Positions 35,150 through 43,409 are shown, counted from the stretch's first letter. The stretch is DNA of 64,000 nt from Rhodoferax sp. (GCF_025354435.1 NZ_JANXMU010000040.1:1-64000); one strand, 5' to 3'. A program made the numbers and translations. The notes: a model not told the origin generated them from the sequence alone.

Positions 35150-36229
35150 CTATCTGGTGCTCAATGTGTTGGAAGACCCGGCCTGGCTGGCCTGGGCGTT
35201 CTGCTGAGTCTCGAACCTCGACGCTACCGGAAACATATGCTGTAACGCATCCCTTACCCGGGCCAGGCGCGGGTCGTGGGGCAGGGCATCGTCGGTGGTG
35301 TCGTTGATGCAGAAGAAGGCCAGTTGGCCGTTGCGAGCCACCAGTTGGTCCAGGTCGTCCGTGGTGTCGGCATCGCTGGTGCACAGGTACTGGTGGGCGT
35401 ACTCGCGCAACTGTGCGTAGCCGTGGGCCAGGGCCCAGCGCAGCACAAAGTCGGAGACGATGGCGGGCTTGTCCCAGGCGCGGAACACGGTGGAGCGCAC
35501 CCGGGAAAACATGTCGGGCGCCACCTGCTCCAGCGTGGCCAGCAGCGATTTGCACATCGGCCGCGGCGCGTGTGCAAAGGTGCGAAAGGTGTGCTGGTAA
35601 CCGGGCACCGGGTGGGCACGCAGCCACTGGTTGGAGCGGCGGCAGGCGTTGTCCAGCGCGGTGGCATCGGGGCGCAGTGGCTCGTCGCTGACCAGCGGCT
35701 CGTCGGACCAGGCCACGCACACGCCACCGGGCCAGAACCAGTCGTCCAACACCACCGGCGCGCCAAAAAACACATCGTCGTTCAGGTAAAAGTAGCGCTC
35801 CGACAGGCTGGGAATGCGGTGGATATATGACTCGATATGGCCGGAATCGAAGGTGGGCAGGTTGCTGGCTGGGATCAGGTCGCGGTGGTCCACCACGCTG
35901 ATGCCGGGCACGGCTGCCAGCCAGGCCGGGGTTTGCGCGTCGGTCACCACGTAAATGTGGCCATGGTTGGGGAAGAATCGCTCCAGCGCACGCAGGCTGT
36001 AGCGCAGCTCGTCGTTATCGCGAAAGCGCCCTTCGACGTTGGCGTAGGCGGCCATGCGGGTGCTGGCGTGCAGCGTGGCGGCGGCCTGCTGGCGCTTGGC
36101 GCGCCACGCCGGGTCGTTACCGTCGACCCACAGGTAGACGATGTCGATAGGGCTGGCGGAAGGGGGCGCTAGGTTGGAGTGCAACCGCACATGATAGCGG
36201 TATTTGGTGGGCGTACACACCCGCTGCAC
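35150..36229 (-). CDS. Stealth-family capsular polysaccharide phosphotransferase
   Basis: 359 residues. All four Stealth conserved regions are visible: CR1 IDIVYLWVDGNDPAW (about 28-42), CR2 RFRDNDELRYSLRALERFFP with HIYVVTDAQTPAWL, CR3 around FYLNDDVFFGAPV, and CR4 with KPAIVSDFVLRWALAHGY near the C-terminal third. Stealth proteins transfer hexose-1-phosphate to growing surface polysaccharide. No capsule genes surround it, so its acceptor is unknown. The start at 36229 is the only ATG well upstream of CR1; the gene is convergent with srkA and divergent from the HDOD gene. Confidence 0.88.
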   Translation of the reverse strand: MQRVCTPTKYRYHVRLHSNLAPPSASPIDIVYLWVDGNDPAWRAKRQQAAATLHASTRMAAYANVEGRFRDNDELRYSLRALERFFPNHGHIYVVTDAQTPAWLAAVPGISVVDHRDLIPASNLPTFDSGHIESYIHRIPSLSERYFYLNDDVFFGAPVVLDDWFWPGGVCVAWSDEPLVSDEPLRPDATALDNACRRSNQWLRAHPVPGYQHTFRTFAHAPRPMCKSLLATLEQVAPDMFSRVRSTVFRAWDKPAIVSDFVLRWALAHGYAQLREYAHQYLCTSDADTTDDLDQLVARNGQLAFFCINDTTDDALPHDPRLARVRDALQHMFPVASRFETQQNAQASQAGSSNTLSTR

Positions 36230-36325
36230 ACTCCTGCGTGTGCAGAAACTTGCGACAGAAAGCCGCTAAGGCAGGGCCGCAGTGTCATACTTCCACGAGA
36301 GACATTTCTTCCCACTGATGGACCT

Positions 36326-38389
36326 ATGGCCGACCCTGACCCGCGCACGTCGTTGCCTAATTTACACGCCCTGCTGGCCCAGCGCGGTGCCTTGCCGCCT
36401 GCCGAGGCGGTGGCGCTGGCGCTGGACCTGTTGGATGCCCTGCTGGCCGCCCATGCCGCCGGGCGGCCCCACGGCCCACCCACCACCGCCAACGTGCTGG
36501 TGGATGCCACCGGCCGGGCGCACCTGGCGAACTCGGCCGACTTCACCGACACCGCATTCGCGTCTGCCGCCCTGCCGCAGGACGATGTGGGTGCCGTGGG
36601 CCATGTGCTGGAAGCCATGCTGGCAGGCCCGCACGGTACCGGTGCGGATATGGATGCCGATCTGCAGGCCATCGTGGACCAGGCCCGGGCCCCGGATGCC
36701 CAGCGCACCCCCAGCCTGCAGGCGCTGCGCCGCGCCTTGTCGCAATGGGCCGACAGCACGCTGCATGCGCCGCTGACCGCTTTGCCCGGCACCCCCGGCA
36801 CCGCGGCCAACGGCAGCCTGGACGCGCTGATGGCCCGCATGCGCTACAAGAGCGACTTCCCCGCCATGTCCGACTCGGTAGTGCGTATCCAGGGTATGGC
36901 CAGCTCGGAAACCGAGAGCATCGCCAGCTTTACCAACGAAATTTTGAAAGACGTGGCGCTAACCAACAAGCTGCTGCGCCTGGTCAACAGCGCCCACTTC
37001 GCGGCCCGGGGTGGCAGCATCAACACCGTGTCGCGGGCGGTCAGCCTGGTGGGTTTTAACGGCGTGCGCAATATGGCGTTGAGCCTGGTGCTGCTGGAGC
37101 ACATGCGCGACAAGGCCCATGCCCACCTGATCAAGGACGAATTCTTGCGCGCCCTGATGGCGGGCTCGATTGCGGTGGAACTGTGCGTCGAGGCGCATGA
37201 GAACGAAGAGGCCTTTATCGCCGCCATGTTCCAGAACCTGGGCCGCATGCTGGCCGAGTTCTACTTTGCCGACGAAGCCCGGGCGGTGCGCCACCTGGTG
37301 GCCTCCAGCTACAAACCGCAGTCTGAAGCCCGTGCCTCTGCCAGCGTGCTGGGAGTGGACTTTGAAACCCTGGGCCTGGGCGTGGCCAAAGCCTGGGGCC
37401 TACCCGAAGCCATCCAGCACAGCATGCGCAGGCCGCGTGGCGAGCCGCCGCTGCGCCCGCCGGTGCAGGCTGCCGAGCGGCTGCGCTGGATTGCCCTGGT
37501 GGCCAACGACATGGCCGACATCCTGTTGCGCGCCCCGCCCCGCGAGCTGGAGCTGCGCCTGGCGCAAGAGGCCGGGCTGTACGCCAAAACCCTGGGCATC
37601 CGCCCCCAGCAGGTGCGCCAGGCCACCGCGGCGGCGCGCAAAAAACTGATCGACATGGCCGGTGCCATGGAGCTCAATGTGCTGGAGGGCTCGGCCGCTG
37701 CCCAGTTGCTGCAACACCCCGACGAAGATATCGCCGCCCACCCCGCCCCCATCACCGAAAAGGCCGACCCGCCGGATGCATTGGCACCGCTGGCCCTGCA
37801 AGCCACGCCAGCGCCGGTGCCCGACAAAGGCCAGCCCGTCGCCGTGGTGGTGCCCAGCGTGGCCGATATGCTGTCGGCCGGCATCCAGGACATCAGCCAG
37901 GCCATGGTGGAAGACTTCAAGCTCAGCGACGTGTTGCGCATGATCCTGGAAACCATGTTCCGTGCCATGGCCTTCCAGCGCGTGGTGTTTTGCCTGCGCG
38001 ACCCCAAGGCCGAGGCGCTGACCGGGCGCTTTGGCCTGGGCGCAGGTGTGGAGGGGGTCGGCAGCATCGACACCGTGGTCAAAGCCTTCCACATCACCCT
38101 CAAGGCCAGCAGCCTGGACCTGTTCAGCACCGTGTGCCTCAAAGGCGTGGACACCATGATCAGCGATGCCACCGAGCCGCGCATCGCCCAGCGCCTGCCC
38201 ACCTGGTACCGCAGCCACGTCCACGCGCCTACCTTCTTGCTGCTGCCCCTGGTCATCAAGGGCAAGCCTTTCGGCCTGGTCTACGCCGACAAGGCCGAGA
38301 AAGGCGTGCTACCGCTGGACGAGCAAGAGCTGGCACTGCTGCGCACTCTGCGCAACCAAGCCATCATTGCCTTCCGGCAATCCGTGTAA
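36326..38389 (+). CDS. Pseudokinase-HDOD-GAF signalling protein
   Basis: 687 residues from the ATG at 36326. Three parts are seen. Residues about 20-150 look like the C-lobe of a Ser/Thr kinase that has lost its catalytic residues: HAAGRPHGPPTTANVLVDAT stands where HRDLKPxN is expected, and DAQRTPSLQALRRALSQW resembles the end of kinase domains; no ATP-binding lobe precedes it. Residues about 172-370 are an HDOD domain (FPAMSDSVVRIQGMA, LVNSAHFAARGGSINTVSRA, LVGFNGVRNMALSLVLLEHM). Residues about 525-687 are a GAF-like sensor (MVEDFKLSDVLRMILETMFR, PLVIKGKPFGLVYADKAEKG). HDOD proteins relay signals in motility and biofilm control; partners here are unknown. Confidence 0.85.
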   Translation: MADPDPRTSLPNLHALLAQRGALPPAEAVALALDLLDALLAAHAAGRPHGPPTTANVLVDATGRAHLANSADFTDTAFASAALPQDDVGAVGHVLEAMLAGPHGTGADMDADLQAIVDQARAPDAQRTPSLQALRRALSQWADSTLHAPLTALPGTPGTAANGSLDALMARMRYKSDFPAMSDSVVRIQGMASSETESIASFTNEILKDVALTNKLLRLVNSAHFAARGGSINTVSRAVSLVGFNGVRNMALSLVLLEHMRDKAHAHLIKDEFLRALMAGSIAVELCVEAHENEEAFIAAMFQNLGRMLAEFYFADEARAVRHLVASSYKPQSEARASASVLGVDFETLGLGVAKAWGLPEAIQHSMRRPRGEPPLRPPVQAAERLRWIALVANDMADILLRAPPRELELRLAQEAGLYAKTLGIRPQQVRQATAAARKKLIDMAGAMELNVLEGSAAAQLLQHPDEDIAAHPAPITEKADPPDALAPLALQATPAPVPDKGQPVAVVVPSVADMLSAGIQDISQAMVEDFKLSDVLRMILETMFRAMAFQRVVFCLRDPKAEALTGRFGLGAGVEGVGSIDTVVKAFHITLKASSLDLFSTVCLKGVDTMISDATEPRIAQRLPTWYRSHVHAPTFLLLPLVIKGKPFGLVYADKAEKGVLPLDEQELALLRTLRNQAIIAFRQSV

Positions 38390-38452
38390 TTAGGCTCTCC
38401 CCCAGACTACAGTGCCGCGCAATTTCCGCGATGTTGTTGGACGGGGTGTTTT
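38390..38452 (-). repeat. Repeat B copy 4, internally shortened
   Basis: CTCCCCCAGACTACAGTGCC joined to GATGTTGTTGGACGGGGTG; the central hairpins of the family are missing. Starts right after the HDOD gene stop and is followed by a repeat A copy. Confidence 0.65.
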
Positions 38453-38457
38453 TTGCA

Positions 38458-38518
38458 TAAATTTATAGTATTTTAGGGCGTTAGCGCATATTCCATATGC
38501 GCTAGTAGCTATGAATTA
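38458..38518. repeat. Repeat A copy at the 3' end of the hydrolase gene
   Basis: TAGTATTTTAGGGCGTTAGCGC, ATATTCCATATGCGCTAGTA, GCTATGAATTAAG. The core GCGCATATTCCATATGCGC is a palindrome. The last codons (LLNS and TAG) of the minus-strand hydrolase gene lie within it. Confidence 0.8.
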
Positions 38519-39267
38519 AGTAGCGGATACGCTTTCGCTATTTGTTGGGTAACCCAGTCGCCATCGTCCAACGGCAGGTCGTGTCCGGCTGAGGGATGTA
38601 CCTGCAAACCACATTGCCACTGCCGGGCCAGGGCTTGCGAGCAGGCGACCGACACCAACTGGTCTTGCGCGCTGGCCAGCAGCAGGGTCGGGGTGGCTAT
38701 GACCTTGGGGGCCCGGTAGCGGGCGGCGGCCAGCAGCTGGCGCAGGGCGTTGGCGCGGGTGACGGGGTGCTGTGCGCGCAGGGCCCGCCATAGCGGCAGT
38801 ACGGCATCCTGCCCGCCATTGCTGGTGATGCGCAGGATGTTGCGCTCCCAGTTCTCGGGGCTTGCGCCGATCAGTGCCAGCCGCAGCAGCAGTGCGTAGT
38901 GGCGGGGCCGCAGCCGCTGGTAGAACGGGCTGAACGGGCGCAGGCTGGTGTTGATCAGCACCTGTGCCGCCACCTCGTGCGGGTGCGCTGCCGACCACGC
39001 TACCGCCACCATCGCGCCCAGCGACATGCCCAGCAGGTGGTAGGGCGGCGGCAGCCAGCGGCGGTCCAGCTCGGCGCGGCAGTGGGCCACCATGTCTGGC
39101 ACCCGTGTGGGGCTGGCTTGCAGGTGCAGGCGACCGTTGCCGGGCAGGTCCAGCGCCACCACCTCGCAGCCGGGCAGGGCCTGTGCAAACTGGTCCGCGA
39201 ACGCGCCCCAATGGCCGCTCGCGCGCGTCAGGCCGCGCAGCAGAATCCAGGTGGGCACGGGTGTCAC
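38509..39267 (-). CDS. Alpha/beta hydrolase, coupled to the M14 peptidase gene
   Basis: 252 residues from the GTG at 39267. The nucleophile S82 sits in LLGMSLGAM, the oxyanion region near WILLRGLTRASGHWGAF, the acid in ASAQDQLV and the histidine in SAGHDLPLDD, so the triad is complete. The GTG overlaps the stop of the upstream M14 gene as GTGA, which indicates translational coupling; a much longer open frame exists but would run through the peptidase gene. The acyl substrate is not predictable. The pair may process a shared peptide-like or ester compound. The 3' end is formed by repeat A. Confidence 0.85.
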   Translation of the reverse strand: MTPVPTWILLRGLTRASGHWGAFADQFAQALPGCEVVALDLPGNGRLHLQASPTRVPDMVAHCRAELDRRWLPPPYHLLGMSLGAMVAVAWSAAHPHEVAAQVLINTSLRPFSPFYQRLRPRHYALLLRLALIGASPENWERNILRITSNGGQDAVLPLWRALRAQHPVTRANALRQLLAAARYRAPKVIATPTLLLASAQDQLVSVACSQALARQWQCGLQVHPSAGHDLPLDDGDWVTQQIAKAYPLLNS

Positions 39268-40373
39268 GGACGGCTCCCGTACCAGTGGTGGCTGGCTTGG
39301 GCGTGGTGGTAGGTGCGCATGTCTTCGGCGGGTAGCCACAGCTTGTGCCCATGCGCGGCGCGGGCCAGAAAGTCCAGCAGCGACTGGTGCTGGCGCAGCA
39401 CACGCTGCTGGCGGTGGGCGATCAGCGGGTTGAAGATGCCGTGGCGCGAGAACAATTGGCGCGGGTTCTTCTTCACCCACAGCCAGGAGCCCATCTCCAG
39501 CGTCAGCGGCAAAAAGATGCGCTCGGGCTGCGCACTGGCCTGCCGGTACAGGTAGTCCCACAGGTCGCCGTGTGCCAGGTACTGCAGGCTTTGCGGCTCA
39601 AAGATGTAGCGGTAGTGGCTGTGCGAGGCGGTGAAGATGTTTTTCAGCGCGTGCATCTCGGCCAGGTGGGCAATCGGCGTGCGGGTGTGGGCATAGGGAA
39701 ACCACAGCCGGTCGCTGCTGCCAAAGCCCGAATGGCAGTCCACCGACAGGCTGAAGGCGCGCGACAGCAATTCGGCCTGCACCACCGCGCATACGGCCTG
39801 GTTTTCAGCCTCCATGGCCGCGCCAAACGCCCCGCGGTACCAGGGCAGCCGCGCGCTCAGCCGCTGCCCGCCGACCATAAACGGCACCGGCTCGCGCGCA
39901 TCCACCGGCGCGTTGCGCATCAGGTCCACCCCCTGTGGATTGGCGCGCGTGCCCAGCGCCATGCCGCCGGGATTGACGATGGGCATGAACACCAGGCGTA
40001 CGGATTCCAGCTGGCGGTGCAGCGCGCTGTCCCAGGCCAGCCGCTCCACCAGGCTGTGCAGGTAGGCGATCACCACGCCCGCGCCGATGCGCTCCAGCCC
40101 GTGCACCCCGCCAAAGTAGCCCACGGCGGGCACGTCCAGCGAAGGATTGCCCAGGGTGATGCAGCGCAGCGGGTAGCGGCCGCCGCCGGGCAGGTCCACG
40201 CTGCACACGGTGTGTGCCTGCAGGTGGCTGCCGCCCAGGGCGATGGTGCGCTCCAGCGCGTCCAGCTCGGGCAGTTCAAAGGGGGATGGGTGGGGCACGC
40301 TGGGCAGCATAGCCATGCGGGCGGCGCTGCGGGGGCTAATCTGGCGCGCTGAATGGCTATTGCACACGGTCAC
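39264..40373 (-). CDS. M14-family zinc carboxypeptidase-like protein
   Basis: 369 residues from 40373; methionine 20 (40316) is an alternative start. Zinc ligands H91 and E94 are in FGGVHGLERIG, the third ligand H214 in LSVDCHSGFGS, the substrate arginine in NPQGVDLMRNAPVD, and the catalytic glutamate in LPLTLEMGSWLW. No signal peptide is evident, so it is probably cytoplasmic, unlike secreted carboxypeptidases. This resembles the M14 subgroup used for peptidoglycan peptides or amide-linked metabolites. It overlaps the following hydrolase by four bases. Confidence 0.85.
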   Translation of the reverse strand: MTVCNSHSARQISPRSAARMAMLPSVPHPSPFELPELDALERTIALGGSHLQAHTVCSVDLPGGGRYPLRCITLGNPSLDVPAVGYFGGVHGLERIGAGVVIAYLHSLVERLAWDSALHRQLESVRLVFMPIVNPGGMALGTRANPQGVDLMRNAPVDAREPVPFMVGGQRLSARLPWYRGAFGAAMEAENQAVCAVVQAELLSRAFSLSVDCHSGFGSSDRLWFPYAHTRTPIAHLAEMHALKNIFTASHSHYRYIFEPQSLQYLAHGDLWDYLYRQASAQPERIFLPLTLEMGSWLWVKKNPRQLFSRHGIFNPLIAHRQQRVLRQHQSLLDFLARAAHGHKLWLPAEDMRTYHHAQASHHWYGSRP

Positions 40374-40429
40374 GCGGCTGTCACGTTACCGGTTTAGGGT
40401 GGGCGCTCAGTTTGTCAAAGGAGCCCATC

Positions 40430-40567
40430 ATGGTCTTGTTACGCAAAGCGGCGGTGATGCTCTCGGTCATGCGCCTGGTGGCGCTGCCGGCCTGCCTGGT
40501 TTGGGGCATTTGGGAACTGTGTGCCTTGCAGCGGGCGCGCTGGCAGCAGCGAAAATTTATGCATTAA
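40430..40567 (+). CDS. Small hydrophobic protein (45 residues)
   Basis: An ATG at 40430 preceded by AAAGGAGCCCATC, a strong ribosome site with good spacing, opens 45 codons. The product starts MVLLRKAAVMLSVMRLVALP and has one hydrophobic stretch (VALPACLVWGIWELCAL) followed by a basic tail (RARWQQRKFMH). This looks like a single-span membrane peptide with a positive-inside C-terminus. The last codons run into a diverged repeat A. I do not recognise a family. It is divergent from the M14 gene and convergent with a small lipoprotein gene. Confidence 0.55.
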   Translation: MVLLRKAAVMLSVMRLVALPACLVWGIWELCALQRARWQQRKFMH

Positions 40568-40626
40568 ATCGGGCGCTAGCGCAGGCGCTATCTTCGCTAT
40601 TCGCTATGTAATAAATAGCAAATACG
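40555..40626. repeat. Repeat A-like copy, strongly diverged
   Basis: ATTAAATCGGGCGCTAGCGC followed by AGGCGCTATCTTCGCTATTC and TAATAAATAGC. It keeps the GCGCTAGCGC core but not the outer arms. Lies between two convergent small genes. Confidence 0.45.
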
Positions 40627-40627
40627 G

Positions 40628-40762
40628 CTACCGGCCTGGCCGTGCCTGCTGCGGGTCGTAAATGGTGGTGCTGGTGCCCACCCCCACGCCAACCGAGCTG
40701 CAAGCCCCCAGCAACACAGACGCGGCCACCACGCCCACCACCCCCCAACTCTTATGCCCCAT
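40628..40762 (-). CDS. Small lipoprotein (44 residues), coupled to the SRPBCC gene
   Basis: The ATG at 40762 lies inside the last codons of the SRPBCC gene (overlap of 11 bases). The product has a charged start (MGHKSW), a hydrophobic stretch (GVVGVVAASVLLGA) and a perfect lipobox LLGAC with cysteine 21. The mature peptide of 24 residues (CSSVGVGVGTSTTIYDPQQA...) is glycine- and serine-rich. It resembles the many tiny entericidin-like or YgdI-like lipoproteins only in build, not in sequence that I recognise. It should be exported and lipid-anchored in the cell envelope. Confidence 0.6.
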   Translation of the reverse strand: MGHKSWGVVGVVAASVLLGACSSVGVGVGTSTTIYDPQQARPGR

Positions 40763-41216
40763 CGGGAATCTCTGGCTCCACCAGTTGCGCCAGCATGCCC
40801 AGCGATTCCTGCCAGCCCAGGGTGCAAAACTCCACCGGAATCACCGCCGGAATCCCTTCCTGCACGATGTTCAGCTCGGTACCGCAGGCGACCTGGCGAA
40901 ACGTCACCGTAACCTGCATCTCGCCTGGCAGATTGGGATCGTCAAACGTGTCGGTGTAGCGGATCTGCGTGTGCGGCGTGAGTTCGGTGAAGGTGCCGCC
41001 AAACGAATGGCTGCTGCCGGTGCCGAAGTTGGTAAACGACATGCGAAAGCTGCCGCCCACCCGCTCCTCCGAGTGGTGCATCTTGGCCGTAAACCCATGC
41101 GGCGGCAGCCACTTGACCCGTGCATCGGGATCGAGAAAGGCCCGGTAGACCCGCTCGGGCGGCGCGCGCAGGACGCGGTGGAGGCGGACGGTGCCGGTGG
41201 GGTTGGGGGTGGTCAT
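40752..41216 (-). CDS. SRPBCC/AHSA1-family START-like protein
   Basis: 154 residues from the ATG at 41216 (MTTPNPTGTVRLHRVLRAPP). The frame extends upstream but this start gives the family layout: VYRAFLDPDARVKWLPPHGF, MSFTNFGTGSSHSFGGTFTE, IRYTDTFDDPNLPGEMQVTV, and the C-terminal helix VEFCTLGWQESLGMLAQLVE. The fold is a helix-grip cavity that binds hydrophobic ligands; Aha1-like members of this type are abundant and mostly uncharacterised. Its end overlaps a small lipoprotein gene. Confidence 0.85.
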   Translation of the reverse strand: MTTPNPTGTVRLHRVLRAPPERVYRAFLDPDARVKWLPPHGFTAKMHHSEERVGGSFRMSFTNFGTGSSHSFGGTFTELTPHTQIRYTDTFDDPNLPGEMQVTVTFRQVACGTELNIVQEGIPAVIPVEFCTLGWQESLGMLAQLVEPEIPDGA

Positions 41217-41281
41217 GAACGGGCTCCTATGCAGGCAACACCGCCATTCTCCGGGGAAACAGGGTCGGGCTGCTGTAACAA

Positions 41282-42469
41282 TTAGCGCCAGTCGTCGCCA
41301 GGGATGGCGCGTTTCATGAACTCGTCGAACATGGGCACAGTGAAAGCTGTGTCCCCATGGTTGGGGCTCCACACCATACCCTTGCCGATGAGCGAGCTGC
41401 GCGTGGGAGCCAGTGACGACACGTCGGCCTTGTAGCAGGTTGCGATGTCGCCCGACCGGTGCGGCCCCTCTCCCAACTCGGCCATGGCGCGGAGGTACTT
41501 TTTCTCTTTGGGGGTCAGTCGGTCAAAGCGAACCCGAAAAAAGCTCTCGTCCAAGGCTGCGATGGCCGTGATCGATGCCACGGCGACCGCATCCACTCCA
41601 ATCGGAGATGTCTGCGAGGCCTGCCAGGTGTGGCTGCCCCATTGCTGCAAAAAGTAGGCATAACCCCGGGTGACTTGCAGTATCTGGCCCAAAGCCTCGG
41701 GCGTGATGTTTACGCCTTCATCGTGCAGCGGTTTTTCGATCGCAAGACTTGCGGCTTCCGATGACAGCGGCCCAATAGTCGGAAAGTCAAACAGCCGCTC
41801 CGCATAGGACTTGGCATTGCCCATCTGCCCGCGCAATTGCGGCAGGCCCGCACCGATCAGCACCACCGGCAGCTTGCGTTGCTCGGTGCGGTGCATGGCC
41901 GTGATCAGCGCCGCCAACTGCGGCTCTTCCACGTACTGCAATTCATCAATGAAGATAGCCAACGCCGTGCCCGCTGCCTTGGCAGCCAAGCCGACTTGTT
42001 CGAACAAGGCTTGCAGGTCATGCTCCAGGTCGCCGTTGTCGGCCAGGCCGGGTTCAGGCTCGTAATCAAGCCCTACTTCGATATCGTTAAAAGTTACTTT
42101 CAGCTTGCTGGCAAAACCCGCCAGGGCCCGCAGCCCGCGCACCGCAAACTCTTTTGCCGCAGCAACCTGGCTCAGGCGCAAAAGCGCTTGGCGCAGTTGT
42201 GGGGCCAACAGCGCGGGCAAAGAGCGCCCTTCTGGCGCTTCAATACGAACGGTGTGGATGCCTGCGACCTCCGCGTCTTCGCGCACGCGGTCCAGCAACA
42301 CCGTCTTGCCCACGCCGCGCAGCCCAACCAGCATGGCGCTTTTGGCCGGTCGCCCAATCTTCGCCCGCTCCAGCGTAATGCGCAGCGATTCGCGCAAAGC
42401 ATCACGACCTGCCAACTCGGGAGGAGGGGTGCCCGCACCGGGGGCAAACGGATTGCGAATGGGGTCCAT
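41282..42469 (-). CDS. Stand-alone AAA+ ATPase (Orc1/Cdc6-like ATP-binding protein)
   Basis: 395 residues. Walker A is GLRGVGKTVLLD (about 49-60) and Walker B is LAIFIDELQYVEE, followed by the sensor asparagine-like TAMHRTEQRKLPVVLIGAGL segment. The C-terminal 120 residues (DRLTPKEKKYLRAMAELGEG, SSLIGKGMVWSPN) look like a winged helix that could bind DNA. This arrangement is that of archaeal-type ATPases found singly in bacteria, often of foreign origin. Neighbours give no function. Upstream sequence turns AT-rich at 42475-42560. Confidence 0.82.
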   Translation of the reverse strand: MDPIRNPFAPGAGTPPPELAGRDALRESLRITLERAKIGRPAKSAMLVGLRGVGKTVLLDRVREDAEVAGIHTVRIEAPEGRSLPALLAPQLRQALLRLSQVAAAKEFAVRGLRALAGFASKLKVTFNDIEVGLDYEPEPGLADNGDLEHDLQALFEQVGLAAKAAGTALAIFIDELQYVEEPQLAALITAMHRTEQRKLPVVLIGAGLPQLRGQMGNAKSYAERLFDFPTIGPLSSEAASLAIEKPLHDEGVNITPEALGQILQVTRGYAYFLQQWGSHTWQASQTSPIGVDAVAVASITAIAALDESFFRVRFDRLTPKEKKYLRAMAELGEGPHRSGDIATCYKADVSSLAPTRSSLIGKGMVWSPNHGDTAFTVPMFDEFMKRAIPGDDWR

Positions 42470-42695
42470 GGACTTAGTTTATAGAGATGTTTTGGAAATT
42501 ACAATAATTTGGTAGTTTATGAAAGTTATATCAGAAATTGCATCCTCGCTGGGTGCTCTGAAACTCAACTGCATGGGTGGTGGAACCGGACTTCCATGTT
42601 TACTGCAGGGGGGCGGCGTACTGGACGAAAGCGTCTTTTGCGGCAATAGGCTTGGCGGTGCCTTGGTCCACTTCGTCCAGTCGACAAATGCAAAA

Positions 42696-43409
42696 TCAGA
42701 GTTGACTTTGCAGTACCTTGGTTGTGGTTACCGGATAACCGTTCTGCAACGCTGTCCCACTGTATGCAGTGTTGGTGACCTGCTTTACGACGATCGCCGT
42801 GCTTGCGTCACGCCAAGTCGTAATCGCCTCGGTGTGCGTCGTCCCAGTCGAATTAGTCCAAGTCAAGGTGCTCTGCAGTTTAATGGTCGAATATGTCCCG
42901 GCAGGTACGGTTACCGACTCGACACCGACGACAGACCCCGTCTGTGCGAACAGCTGGGTCGTCGTTCCACACGTACGGGAGTAGTTCAGCGTCCATGTTT
43001 TTCCGATAAATAACGAATAGTCTGCGCCCTCGGCATGCGGTGCAAACGCACAACTGACCGGGGCTCCGTTGGCAGACGTATAGGAACTCGCAAGAGTCTG
43101 TCCCGACGTATTTACAGTCAGAGACTCGGTGGTTATCGAGTACGTCGTTCCGTTGACGGTAATTGAATTGCCACTCGGATCATTATGGACGGCGACGTAT
43201 GACCCCTCAGCGGCAACCGAGGTAACCGTGTCCCGGAAAGTTTGGTTGATTGTGTTGTTTGAGTTGTCCAGAGTGGTGTACGCGTAGATTCGCACGGAGT
43301 TCACCTTCGGCGTGACGAAGCTGTACGTTGCGGTCGAGCCTCCGTCCCCTCCGCAACCCGCGATCAAGGTGGCTACGAATGCAATACTCCAAACCTTAGA
43401 TATCGTCAT
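42696..43409 (-). CDS. Secreted lipoprotein of unknown function, lower GC than its neighbours
   Basis: 237 residues from the ATG at 43409; a TTG two codons earlier is possible, with AGGATTG acting as ribosome site. The signal peptide ends in lipobox LIAGC (cysteine 19) followed by GGDGG, a spacer common in surface lipoproteins. The rest is Thr- and Ser-rich beta structure (YSFVTPKVNSVRIYAYTT, GKTWTLNYSRTCG, TVPAGTYSTIKLQSTLTW). The GTYSTIKLQST and WTLNYSRTC segments recur in uncharacterised Burkholderiales lipoproteins. Base composition is visibly lower in GC than in the genes on either side. No function assigned. Confidence 0.75.
   Translation of the reverse strand: MTISKVWSIAFVATLIAGCGGDGGSTATYSFVTPKVNSVRIYAYTTLDNSNNTINQTFRDTVTSVAAEGSYVAVHNDPSGNSITVNGTTYSITTESLTVNTSGQTLASSYTSANGAPVSCAFAPHAEGADYSLFIGKTWTLNYSRTCGTTTQLFAQTGSVVGVESVTVPAGTYSTIKLQSTLTWTNSTGTTHTEAITTWRDASTAIVVKQVTNTAYSGTALQNGYPVTTTKVLQSQL

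Noticed and set aside
35052-35207. Open frame of 51 codons starting in the srkA stop (ATGA overlap)
   Set aside because: It runs antisense over the 3' end of the Stealth gene, has no separate ribosome site and no recognisable features; the overlap is likely chance.
40597-40827. 76-codon alternative minus-strand frame over the small lipoprotein
   Set aside because: Trp/Arg-rich and overlapping a better-supported frame with a lipobox.
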